The notes under the pieces were generated by a model, which worked only from the letters and a program-made list of their open reading frames with translations, had not been told where the DNA came from and made no database searches. Position numbers and translations under genes: made by a program. Below, one piece after another: positions 1-6,788 of a stretch of DNA of 64,000 nucleotides. This DNA is from Nocardioides sp. Soil805. GTDB taxonomy: Bacteria > Actinomycetota > Actinomycetes > Propionibacteriales > Nocardioidaceae. The DNA is taken from assembly GCF_001429625.1 (NCBI RefSeq), contig NZ_LMSU01000001.1, forward strand, positions 935,498 to 999,497, read 5' to 3'. Each line of letters opens with the position of its first letter. Within the stretch, counting starts at the first letter, position 1.

Positions 1-783
1 GCCGTCTCCGTGCAGCGGGGCCTCCCGGCGCGCGCCGCCAGCATCGCCCTCGCCACGGCGTACCAGGAGTCGGACCTGCTCAACATCGAGCACGGCGACC
101 GCGACTCGGTGGGCCTGTTCCAGCAGCGTCCCTCGCAGGGCTGGGGCACGGTCGAGCAGATCCTCGACCCGATGCACTCGATCAACGCCTTCTACGACGC
201 GCTGGTGAAGATCGACGGCTACGAGGCGATGGAGATCACCGTGGCCGCGCAGGCGGTGCAGCGCTCGGCCTTCCCGGACGCCTACGCCGACCACGAGGCC
301 GACGGACGCGCGCTGGCCTCCGCCCTCACCGGCAACCACGAGGCGGCCTTCTGGTGCGACACCGCGGGCGACTCGGACGAGGACCCGGACCGGCTGGACG
401 GGTCCGGCCTCGTACGCCGCGCGGCCACCGTGCGCGAGGACCTCGAGGCAGCGTTCGGACCGCTCTCCCTCGGCGGCTTCGCCCCGGAGGGCGTCTCGAC
501 GGGCCACATGGAGGGCTCCGCGCACTACGAGGGCCGGGCCGTCGACGTGTTCGTGCGCCCGATCAGCCCGGCCAACACCAAGCGGGGCTGGGCGCTCGCG
601 CACTACCTCGTCGCGCAGGCCGACCGGCTGGACATCGAGACGGTCATCTTCGACGACCGCATCTGGAAGGCCGGCTCGCGCAGCGACGACGGCTGGCGTG
701 ACTACGACGTGCCGTCCTCCTCGCGGGGGGACCGGGCGATCCTCGAGCACCGCGACCACGTGCACGTCGACGTCGCGGACTGA
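1..783 (+). CDS. Secreted lysozyme-like protein with ARB_07466-type C-terminal domain (5' end outside window)
   Basis: The open frame runs in from the window edge, so the true N-terminus and any signal peptide lie upstream; the GTG at 10 is probably internal. The N-terminal part reads as a lysozyme/transglycosylase-like fold (AYQES followed by GLFQQRPSQGWG, residues about 18-45 of the visible part). The last 100 residues have SAHYEGRAVDV and end HRDHVHVDV, typical of the actinobacterial ARB_07466-like domain, with conserved His and Asp residues that suggest a metal site. Homologues are often misnamed heavy metal transporter. A role in cell-wall turnover is an inference from the fold. A GC-rich hairpin follows the stop. 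Confidence 0.75.
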   Translation, partial: AVSVQRGLPARAASIALATAYQESDLLNIEHGDRDSVGLFQQRPSQGWGTVEQILDPMHSINAFYDALVKIDGYEAMEITVAAQAVQRSAFPDAYADHEADGRALASALTGNHEAAFWCDTAGDSDEDPDRLDGSGLVRRAATVREDLEAAFGPLSLGGFAPEGVSTGHMEGSAHYEGRAVDVFVRPISPANTKRGWALAHYLVAQADRLDIETVIFDDRIWKAGSRSDDGWRDYDVPSSSRGDRAILEHRDHVHVDVAD

Positions 784-797
784 GCCCGGACGACGCC

Positions 798-831
798 GCG
801 CCGGCCGCGGGGCGCCCCGGGCTGCCGGCGC
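798..831 (+). terminator. GC-rich hairpin after the lysozyme-like gene
   Basis: Perfect 8-bp arms GCGCCGGC (798-805) and GCCGGCGC (824-831) with further pairing possible in the loop. It sits 15 nt past the stop codon at 783. There is no U-run, as is usual for actinobacterial hairpin terminators. Confidence 0.5.
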
Positions 832-891
832 CCGGTGCGGCCGCCCCGTCGCCCCCTTCACGGAACGACCACATCGGGCCCGCATCGGACC

Positions 892-897
892 TACCAT
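892..897 (+). promoter_or_regulatory. -10 box of the first LSm-like gene
   Basis: TACCAT, predicted start of transcription near 904. The shared string GGACCTA in front of both tandem paralogues suggests the promoter was duplicated with the gene. Confidence 0.45.
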
Positions 898-939
898 GGC
901 GCAACCCGGTGCTCGGGCCGGCTACCCGAGGGACCTGAC

Positions 940-1269
940 ATGGCGAGCTTCACCTCGACGCTCTACACGATCGGCACGGCCCTGAGCCGCGCCCAGGACG
1001 CCGAGGTGGCCGTCGACCTGCTCGTCACGGGCCAGTGGATCCACGGGCACGTGAGCGCCCTCGACGGCCACGGCGTCGTGCTGCACGGTGACGGTGACGA
1101 GCTCGCCATCATCCGCATGCAGAGCATCGACGCGGTGCGGGTGCGCCAGGCCGCGGCCTTCGAGGGACGGCCGGAGGTGGAGGCGGGCAGGCACGACGAG
1201 GCCACCGAGCCGATGCCGAGCGGGCGGGCGCACCCCATGCCGGCTGCGCCGTCGGACCGGGCGGTCTGA
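940..1269 (+). CDS. Small protein with LSm/Hfq-like sequence pattern, tandem copy 1
   Basis: 109 aa. ATG 940 is preferred over upstream starts because GAGGGA (928-933) lies 6 nt ahead and because it aligns with the start of the next gene. Residues about 20-66 form a compact beta-rich block: a hydrophobic strand, LLVTGQW, HGHVSALDGHGVVLHG, then RMQSIDAV. This resembles the Sm1 pattern (strand, G, hydrophobic, G, strand, D, strand) followed by a short Sm2 strand. The C-terminal tail is polar and ends in Pro/His-rich sequence. It is roughly 70% identical to the neighbour over the first 68 residues. No family name is recognised; LSm membership is an inference from pattern alone. Confidence 0.7.
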   Translation: MASFTSTLYTIGTALSRAQDAEVAVDLLVTGQWIHGHVSALDGHGVVLHGDGDELAIIRMQSIDAVRVRQAAAFEGRPEVEAGRHDEATEPMPSGRAHPMPAAPSDRAV

Positions 1270-1331
1270 TCCACCCTCCCCAAATCGGGTACGTGGGTGC
1301 GGACCCGGATCGACGGGACCGATCGCGGACC

Positions 1332-1337
1332 TAGCGT
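1332..1337 (+). promoter_or_regulatory. -10 box giving a leaderless transcript for LSm-like copy 2
   Basis: TAGCGT ends 6 nt before ATG 1344, so transcription should begin at the start codon. Confidence 0.5.
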
Positions 1338-1343
1338 CCGGGC

Positions 1344-1901
1344 ATGCGGACATCGACCATCTACACCATCGGTACGGCGCTCACCCGGGCCCAGGGCTCG
1401 GACGTGACCGTGGACGTCCTCGTCACCGGACAGTGGCTGCACGGCCACGTCAGTGCGGTCGACGGCCACGGCCTGGTCCTGCACGGGGACGACGACGTGC
1501 TGTCGGTCCTGCGCATGGACAGCATCAGTGCGGTCCAGGTCAGGCAGGCCGCCGAGTTCGAGGCCCATGCCCAGGTCGAGGCGCCGAACGAGGCCACCGT
1601 GCACCCGATGCCGTCGTCCCCGAGCCGCCCGGACTGGGCGCACCCGGACGCCGCCCGGACCGCCCCGGCCGCCCCTCCGACCGTGGACCCGGCGCCGTGG
1701 GCTCCGTCGCACGCCACCCCCGTCGCCGGTCCGATCGTGATGGGTCCGGTCGCCGTACCGAGCCCGCGGAACCGCGATCGGGCACAGCGCCCCACGGTGG
1801 GACCGATCACCGCCCCGTCCGCGGTGCCCGACGCCGGCCTGCACACGATGCTGCGCCCGCGCCGGCAGAGCGCCGTGGCGGAGCAGGCGCCCGCCTCGTA
1901 G
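1344..1901 (+). CDS. Small protein with LSm/Hfq-like sequence pattern, tandem copy 2, extended C-terminus
   Basis: 185 aa. The N-terminal 68 residues repeat copy 1 (STIYTIGTALTRAQ, LVTGQWLHGHVSAVDGHG, LRMDSISAVQVRQAAEF). The remaining ~115 residues are Pro/Ala-rich and look disordered, with a basic end (residues RPRRQ near the C-terminus), a layout that recalls RNA-binding LSm proteins with flexible tails. ATG 1344 is placed by the -10 box TAGCGT at 1332-1337. The two genes are 74 bp apart and each has its own promoter. Function unknown; the Sm-like reading is an inference that needs structure prediction. Confidence 0.7.
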   Translation: MRTSTIYTIGTALTRAQGSDVTVDVLVTGQWLHGHVSAVDGHGLVLHGDDDVLSVLRMDSISAVQVRQAAEFEAHAQVEAPNEATVHPMPSSPSRPDWAHPDAARTAPAAPPTVDPAPWAPSHATPVAGPIVMGPVAVPSPRNRDRAQRPTVGPITAPSAVPDAGLHTMLRPRRQSAVAEQAPAS

Positions 1902-1917
1902 GACTCGGGCGAGGGGC

Positions 1918-3054
1918 TCAGCCGAGGCGGGCGACCGCCGCGTCGATGCGCTCGTCGGTGGCGGTGAAGGCCACCCGGACGTGCCGCCGCCCGGCCGGAC
2001 CGTAGAACTCGCCGGGCGCGACCAGGATCCCCTGGTCGGCCAGCGCGGACACGGTCTCCCAGCAGCCCTCGTCGCGGGTGCTCCACAGGTAGAGCGACGC
2101 CTCCGAGTGGTCGATGCGGAAACCGGCGCGCTGCAGGGCCTCGCGGAGCTTGGCCCGCCTGGCGGCGTAGCGGGCGTGCTGCTCGACCACGTGGGCGTCG
2201 TCGTCGAGCGCGGCGATCATCGCCCGCTGCTGCGGGCCGGGCACCTGCAGCCCGAGGTTCTTGCGGACGGCCAGCAGCTCGCCGACCAGGGCCGGGTCGC
2301 CGGCGACGAACGCGCAGCGGTAGCCGGCCAGGTTGGAGCGCTTGGACAGCGAGTGGACGGCGAGGATCCCCTCGTGGCTGCCGCCGCAGACGTCGGGGTG
2401 CAGCACCGAGACCGGCCCAGCGTCGGGCGCGGCGTCCCACGCCATCTCGATGTAGCACTCGTCGGAGACCAGGATCGTGCCGCGCTCGCGGCACCACTCC
2501 ACCACCTTGCGCAGGTGGGCGACGGGCAGCACCCGCCCGGTGGGGTTGGACGGGCTGTTGAGCCACAGCAGACGCGGCACCTCGGGACCGAGCGAGGTGA
2601 GCGAGTCGGTGGCGACGGCACGGGCGCCCGCCAGTGCCGCACCGACCTCGTACGTCGGGTAGGCCAGCTCCGGGTAGGCGATGAGGTCACCGGCACCGAT
2701 GCCGAGGTGGACCGGCATCGAGCCGATCAGCTCCTTGGAGCCGATGACCGGCAGCACCGCGTCGAGGCCGAGGCCCGTGACGCCGAAGCGCCGCCCCAGC
2801 CAGTCGATCGCCGCCTGGCGGGTGGCCTCGAGCCCGATCGTCGTCGGGTAGCCCGGCGCGTCGGCCGCGTCGGCCAGCGCGCGCTGGACCACCGCGGGCG
2901 TCGGGTCGACCGGGGTGCCGACCGAGAGGTCGACGATGCCGTCAGGGTGCGACCGCGCGCGGGCGGCGTACGCCGTCAGCTTGTCCCACGGGAAGTCGGG
3001 GAGCCGCTCGGAGACCCGGGTTCCCGGGGACCGCCGGGCTCGTACCTCAGCCAA
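1918..3054 (-). CDS. dapC: Succinyldiaminopimelate transaminase
   Basis: 378 aa, PLP fold-type I aminotransferase. It moves an amino group from glutamate to N-succinyl-2-amino-6-ketopimelate in the lysine/meso-diaminopimelate pathway that feeds peptidoglycan. Visible signatures: RLPDFPWDKL at the N-terminus, SPSNPTGRVLP (residues about 165-175), SDECYIEM, and the Schiff-base lysine in HSLSKRSN (about 235-242). The start is a TTG at 3054; no strong ribosome site precedes it and it lies 9 bp after the fdxA stop, so the pair is probably one transcript. The fdxA-dapC order is conserved in actinobacteria, including mycobacteria. Confidence 0.9.
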   Translation of the reverse strand: MAEVRARRSPGTRVSERLPDFPWDKLTAYAARARSHPDGIVDLSVGTPVDPTPAVVQRALADAADAPGYPTTIGLEATRQAAIDWLGRRFGVTGLGLDAVLPVIGSKELIGSMPVHLGIGAGDLIAYPELAYPTYEVGAALAGARAVATDSLTSLGPEVPRLLWLNSPSNPTGRVLPVAHLRKVVEWCRERGTILVSDECYIEMAWDAAPDAGPVSVLHPDVCGGSHEGILAVHSLSKRSNLAGYRCAFVAGDPALVGELLAVRKNLGLQVPGPQQRAMIAALDDDAHVVEQHARYAARRAKLREALQRAGFRIDHSEASLYLWSTRDEGCWETVSALADQGILVAPGEFYGPAGRRHVRVAFTATDERIDAAVARLG

Positions 3055-3063
3055 GGAACGAGG

Positions 3064-3390
3064 TCACTCGTCGTGCTCCTGGGGAGGCAGCGCGGCGACG
3101 AGCGGGTGGTCCTTGTCGATCTCGCCCATCTTGGCGGCGCCACCGGGCGAGCCGAGGTCGTCGAAGAACTGGACGTTGGCCTCGTAGTAGGCCTTCCACT
3201 CCTCGGGGGTGTCGTCCTCGTAGAAGATCGCCTCGACCGGGCAGACCGGCTCGCACGCACCGCAGTCGACGCACTCGTCGGGGTGGATGTAGAGCATGCG
3301 CTTGCCCTCGTAGATGCAGTCGACGGGGCACTCGTCGACGCACGCGCGGTCCTTGAGGTCGACGCACGGCTGGGCGATGACGTAGGTCAC
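3064..3390 (-). CDS. fdxA: 7Fe ferredoxin (3Fe-4S/4Fe-4S)
   Basis: 108 aa cytoplasmic electron carrier. Cysteines fit a 7Fe ferredoxin: C9...C18...C22 with CP for the [3Fe-4S] cluster, then [12 protein letters not shown] for the [4Fe-4S] cluster and a C-terminal acidic tail. GTG start at 3390 with AGGAGG on the minus strand at 3396-3401. It reads divergently from the GNAT gene, with the two promoters in the 55 bp between. It is first in a likely operon with dapC; the link to dapC is conserved but its biochemical meaning is unknown. Confidence 0.93.
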   Translation of the reverse strand: MTYVIAQPCVDLKDRACVDECPVDCIYEGKRMLYIHPDECVDCGACEPVCPVEAIFYEDDTPEEWKAYYEANVQFFDDLGSPGGAAKMGEIDKDHPLVAALPPQEHDE

Positions 3391-3433
3391 CGGGTCCTCC
3401 TGGAGGCAAGGGATGGAGCGAACGTGACCACTC

Positions 3434-3439
3434 TAATAT
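3434..3439 (+). promoter_or_regulatory. -10 box, leaderless promoter of the GNAT gene
   Basis: TAATAT, an unusually AT-rich hexamer for this DNA, ends 6 nt before ATG 3446. The same AT-rich stretch read on the minus strand could serve the divergent fdxA promoter. Confidence 0.6.
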
Positions 3440-3445
3440 CCCGAC

Positions 3446-4417
3446 ATGCCCTCGACGCCGGAACCCCACACCGTGGGCAGGCACCTGCTCGGACCCCACG
3501 TCGTCGGGCAGCGGGTCGTCGTCCGGCACGTCGTGCGCGGCGAGACGGGGCCCACGGGCGGGCCGGCCCTCAACGACGTCCTCGGGATCTGCCGGTCGTG
3601 GTCCACCGGACCCGACGGCATCGTCGTCATCGACGCGGACCTCGGTCCCGTGTCCGTGCCGGTGGCCGACATCGTCTCCGGCAAGCCGGTGCCGCCCCGC
3701 CCCTCGGTGCGCCACCGCGACTCCCCCCGCGAGGTCGAGCTGCACACCCACGTGCTGTGGCCCGACCTGGTCGCCGAGCCGCTGGGCGAGTGGGTCCTGC
3801 GCTGCGCCCCGGCGTACGACGGTCGGCTCCGGCGACGCGCCAACTCGGCGCTCGCGATGGGCGACCCCGGGCTGCCCCTGGCGGACGCCTCTGCCGCGGT
3901 GCAGGCCTGGCACCGCGAGCGGGACCGGGAGCCGATGGTGATGGCCGTCGCCGGGTCCGGGGAGGAGTCCGGGCTGCTGGACCTCGGCTGGCGCGACCTC
4001 GGCAGCGGGTCGGCGCACTGCCAGGTGGCGGGGGTCGCGAAGGCCCTGCGCGCCTGCAACGCGCCGTCACCCGAGCCCCGCACCCCACCGGTCGGGGGTG
4101 GAGCGGATGTGACAGCGCGTGACAGCGAGGAGGGCGGGCGGCTGGTGGTCGCGCTCGGGGACGGTACGGCGACCGGTCGCGCGACGCTGGACGGTGACTG
4201 GGTGGTGCTCGACGGCGTCGCCGTGGACGCCGACCACCGCCGGCAGGGGCTGGCCACGCGGGTCCTCGCGGAGCTCCTCGACTGGGCCGCCTCGCAGGGC
4301 GCGCGGACCGCGATGCTCCAGGTGGAGACGGACAACCCGGGCGCGGTGCGGCTCTACGAGGGCCTGGGCTTCGTCACCCACCACACCTACCGCTACCTGG
4401 TGACCGCTACCCCGTGA
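3446..4417 (+). CDS. GNAT family N-acetyltransferase
   Basis: 323 aa. The C-terminal ~100 residues carry the GNAT acetyl-CoA site: GVAVDADHRRQGLATRVL is the V-x-x-x-x-R-x-x-G-x-A loop (residues about 250-270), followed by the motif-B end DNPGAVRLYEGLGF. The N-terminal ~200 residues contain a conserved actinobacterial module found in front of such GNAT domains and possibly a degenerate acetyltransferase half. The substrate is unknown. The leaderless ATG is fixed by TAATAT at 3434-3439. The next gene is separated by the T-box leader. Confidence 0.82.
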   Translation: MPSTPEPHTVGRHLLGPHVVGQRVVVRHVVRGETGPTGGPALNDVLGICRSWSTGPDGIVVIDADLGPVSVPVADIVSGKPVPPRPSVRHRDSPREVELHTHVLWPDLVAEPLGEWVLRCAPAYDGRLRRRANSALAMGDPGLPLADASAAVQAWHRERDREPMVMAVAGSGEESGLLDLGWRDLGSGSAHCQVAGVAKALRACNAPSPEPRTPPVGGGADVTARDSEEGGRLVVALGDGTATGRATLDGDWVVLDGVAVDADHRRQGLATRVLAELLDWAASQGARTAMLQVETDNPGAVRLYEGLGFVTHHTYRYLVTATP

Positions 4418-4473
4418 CCGTCCGGTCGCCCCGCTCGCGCGAAACCGATGTGCGTCAGGAGCCCCGCCGGGCC

Positions 4474-4479
4474 TAGCAT
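4474..4479 (+). promoter_or_regulatory. -10 box of the T-box leader transcript
   Basis: TAGCAT, giving a start near 4486 and a leader of about 165 nt before the AspRS gene, long enough to hold the T-box elements that follow. Confidence 0.5.
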
Positions 4480-4485
4480 CCACCC

Positions 4486-4651
4486 CGACGGCCGCGGGAC
4501 CTGACACCTCCCCTGCACACCCGCAGCGCAGCGACCGTCCGCGCGTCCGGCGTCACCGACGAGAGGCCGGGGCCGACCCGGCAAAGGTGTGGTGGCACCG
4601 CGACCTAGCCCCCGCCCACACCTCCAGGGCCCAGTCCACCTGGAGGTCGCC
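4486..4651 (+). promoter_or_regulatory. Translational T-box riboswitch, Asp-type, in front of the AspRS gene
   Basis: The 4593-4605 stretch TGGCACCGCGACC matches the T-box bulge (UGGN then ACCGCG). UGGC pairs with a tRNA ending GCCA, that is discriminator base G, as in tRNA-Asp and tRNA-Asn. It is held by an 8-bp antisequestrator AGGTGTGG (4585-4592) with CCACACCT (4616-4623). The alternative sequestrator is ACCTCCAG (4620-4627) with CTGGAGGT (4640-4647), which buries the Shine-Dalgarno GGAGG (4642-4646). The two helices share 4620-4623, so they exclude one another. A short stem I is possible: GACGG 4487-4491 with CCGTC 4535-4539, and GCGGG 4494-4498 with CCCGC 4520-4524, with GAC codons at 4503-4505 and 4533-4535 as specifier candidates. 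Uncharged tRNA-Asp should expose the ribosome site. Confidence 0.85.
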
Positions 4652-5923
4652 ATGAGAACGCTCTGCACATCCCTGCCCACCCTCGCGCCCGGCTCGCCGG
4701 TGACGCTGGAGGGGTGGGTCCACCGTCGCCGCGAGCTGGCGAAGGTCACCTTCCTCGTCGTCCGCGACCGCAGCGGCCTGGCCCAGGTCGTGCTGCCGGC
4801 CGGGAGCGTCGTACCGCCCGAGGAGACGACGGTGCGGGTGACCGGCACGGCCACCGCCAACGCCCAGGCCCCCGGCGGCGTCGAGGTCACCGACGCGGTG
4901 GTCGAGTCGCTCACCGAGCCGGCCGAGACCCCGCCGGCCGAGCTGTGGCGCCCGCACCTCGACGTCCAGCTCCCGACGCTGCTCGACCACGCGCCCGTGC
5001 TGTGGCGCCACCCGGCCCAGCGGGCCCGCTGGGAGCTCGCGGCCGCGTCGCTGCGGGGGTTCCGCGCCAGCCTCGACGCGCACGGCTTCACCGAGGTCAC
5101 CACTCCCAAGTTCGTGGAGTCGGCCACCGAGTCGGGGGCGAACGTCTTCGCGGTCGACTACTTCGGGCGCCCGGCGTACCTCGCCCAGAGCCCGCAGTTC
5201 TACAAGCAGCAGCTCGTCGGCGTCTTCGAGCGGGTCTACGAGGTCGGGCCGGTCTTCCGTGCCGAGCCCCACGACACGGTGCGCCACCTCGCGGAGTACC
5301 GCTCGCTCGACGTGGAGCTCGGCTTCATCCGCGACCACCGCGACGTGCTCGCGGTGCTGCGGGAGGTGCTCGCCGGGATGGTCGCCGGCATCGGCGAGCA
5401 CGCCGCCGCCGCGGTCGAGCGCACGGGCGCGCGGGTGCCGGAGGTTCCGACGGAGATCCCGGTGATCCACTTCGCCGACGCGCTGGCGCTGGTGGGGGCA
5501 CCCGCGGACGAGCCGGACCTGGCGCCCGAGCACGAGCGCGCGCTCGGGGCGTGGGCCCTGGAGGAGCACGGGTCGGACTTCCTGGCGGTCGAGGGCTACC
5601 CGATGGCCAAGCGGCCCTTCTACACCCACCCCCAGCCCGACGACCCCCGCTGGTCGAACAGCTTCGACCTGCTCTTCCGGGGCCTCGAGCTGGTCACCGG
5701 GGGTCAGCGGCTGCACCGGCCGGGCGACTACGACGCCGCGATCCGCGCGCGCGGCGAGGACCCGGCCGACTACGCGGCGTACCTCCAGGCCTTCCGGCAC
5801 GGGATGCCGCCGCACGGCGGCTTCGCGATCGGGCTGGAGCGCTGGGTCGCCCGACTGGTGGAGGCGACGAACGTCCGCGAGGTCACGCTCTTCCCGCGCG
5901 ACCTGCACCGGCTCACGCCCTGA
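4652..5923 (+). CDS. aspS: Archaeal-type aspartyl-tRNA synthetase, probably non-discriminating (Asp-tRNA Asp/Asn)
   Basis: 423 aa, class II synthetase of the short archaeal/eukaryotic type, lacking the GAD insertion of bacterial AspRS (about 590 aa). An N-terminal OB-fold (VTLEGWVHRRREL, residues about 15-30) is followed by the catalytic core: motif 1 near FTEVTTPKFVESATESGA, QSPQFYKQQL, motif 2 VGPVFRAEPHDTVRHLAEY, and motif 3 GGFAIGLERWV near the end. Such enzymes often charge both tRNA-Asp and tRNA-Asn, the latter repaired by GatCAB. The downstream ATG 4652 is chosen because GGAGG at 4642-4646 sits 5 nt ahead. Expression is predicted to rise when charged tRNA-Asp falls, through the T-box leader. 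Confidence 0.9.
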   Translation: MRTLCTSLPTLAPGSPVTLEGWVHRRRELAKVTFLVVRDRSGLAQVVLPAGSVVPPEETTVRVTGTATANAQAPGGVEVTDAVVESLTEPAETPPAELWRPHLDVQLPTLLDHAPVLWRHPAQRARWELAAASLRGFRASLDAHGFTEVTTPKFVESATESGANVFAVDYFGRPAYLAQSPQFYKQQLVGVFERVYEVGPVFRAEPHDTVRHLAEYRSLDVELGFIRDHRDVLAVLREVLAGMVAGIGEHAAAAVERTGARVPEVPTEIPVIHFADALALVGAPADEPDLAPEHERALGAWALEEHGSDFLAVEGYPMAKRPFYTHPQPDDPRWSNSFDLLFRGLELVTGGQRLHRPGDYDAAIRARGEDPADYAAYLQAFRHGMPPHGGFAIGLERWVARLVEATNVREVTLFPRDLHRLTP

Positions 5924-5966
5924 CGGCTGCGTGGCCGGCTCACCGCGAGGCGTGTTGGATGGCGCC

Positions 5967-6788
5967 ATGAGCATCGCGGAGCGCACCACGTCAGCCACCC
6001 GCGCCGACCGGGCCCGCCAGGTCGTCGTCACGCTCGCCGAGGTCTTCTGCGTCGTGGGGACCCTGGTGGGCGTCGGCGTGATCGGCACCCGGGTCGAGGA
6101 GTCGTCGGGCGGGGCGCTGGCGGCCGACGCCACGTTGCTGGCGCCGCTGGGGCCGGCCTTCTCGATCTGGTCGGTCGTGTACGCCGGCCTCGCGGCGTAC
6201 ACGGTCTGGCAGTGGCTGCCGTCGGTCACCACCTCGCCGAGGGCGCGCGCCACCGGCTGGCTGGCAGCGGCCTCCATGGCGCTCAACGCCGCCTGGCTGC
6301 TGGTCACCCAGCAGGGCTGGCTGTGGACGAGCGTGGTCGTGATCCTCGCCCTGGTGCTGGTGCTCGGCCTGCTGGTGCAGCGCCTCGCCGACCTCGGCGC
6401 GCCGTCGGCGCTCGCCGAGCGAGTGGTCGTCGAGGGGACCTTCGGGCTCTACCTCGGCTGGGTCTGCGTGGCCGTGTGCGCCAACGTCACGGCCACCCTG
6501 GTGGCCGAGGGCGTCGACCCGTCGTCCCCACTGGCCGACCTGGTCGCCGTGGCCGTGCTGGTGGTCGTGGTCGGCGTGGTCGCCCTCGTGCTCACTCGCA
6601 CCGGGCGGCGCTGGACCTTCGCCGCCGCGGCCGCGTGGGGCCTGGCCTGGATCGCCGTCGGCCGGCTCACCGACGCCCCGCACTCGGTGCTCGTGGGCAG
6701 CGCCGCGACCCTCGCGGGCGTGGCCGTGGTGGTGCTGGCCGCGCGCGCTCGCCCCGTCCCGGAGCAGGCACGGGCGCAGGTCAGCTGA
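5967..6788 (+). CDS. TspO/MBR-related integral membrane protein
   Basis: 273 aa, about eight hydrophobic segments. The Trp-rich loops (FSIWSVVYAGLAAYTVWQWLP, shortened here to FSIWSVVYAGL, and WLLVTQQGWLWTS) resemble TspO/tryptophan-rich sensory proteins, but the protein is longer than classical 150-190 aa TspO. Homologues in actinobacteria carry the label tryptophan-rich sensory protein; porphyrin or sterol binding has been shown only for true TspO. ATG 5967 is preferred over the in-frame ATG 5931. Its 3' end overlaps the VanW gene tail-to-tail by 8 bp. Confidence 0.65.
   Translation: MSIAERTTSATRADRARQVVVTLAEVFCVVGTLVGVGVIGTRVEESSGGALAADATLLAPLGPAFSIWSVVYAGLAAYTVWQWLPSVTTSPRARATGWLAAASMALNAAWLLVTQQGWLWTSVVVILALVLVLGLLVQRLADLGAPSALAERVVVEGTFGLYLGWVCVAVCANVTATLVAEGVDPSSPLADLVAVAVLVVVVGVVALVLTRTGRRWTFAAAAAWGLAWIAVGRLTDAPHSVLVGSAATLAGVAVVVLAARARPVPEQARAQVS

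Noticed and set aside
1981..4122. Long plus-strand ORF of 713 codons opposite dapC and fdxA
   Set aside because: It is the antisense shadow of conserved genes; its composition is Arg/Gly/Val-rich with no domain.
4589..4651. Upstream ATG-less extension (from 4589) of the AspRS gene
   Set aside because: It would translate the T-box antisequestrator; the ATG at 4652 has its own Shine-Dalgarno.
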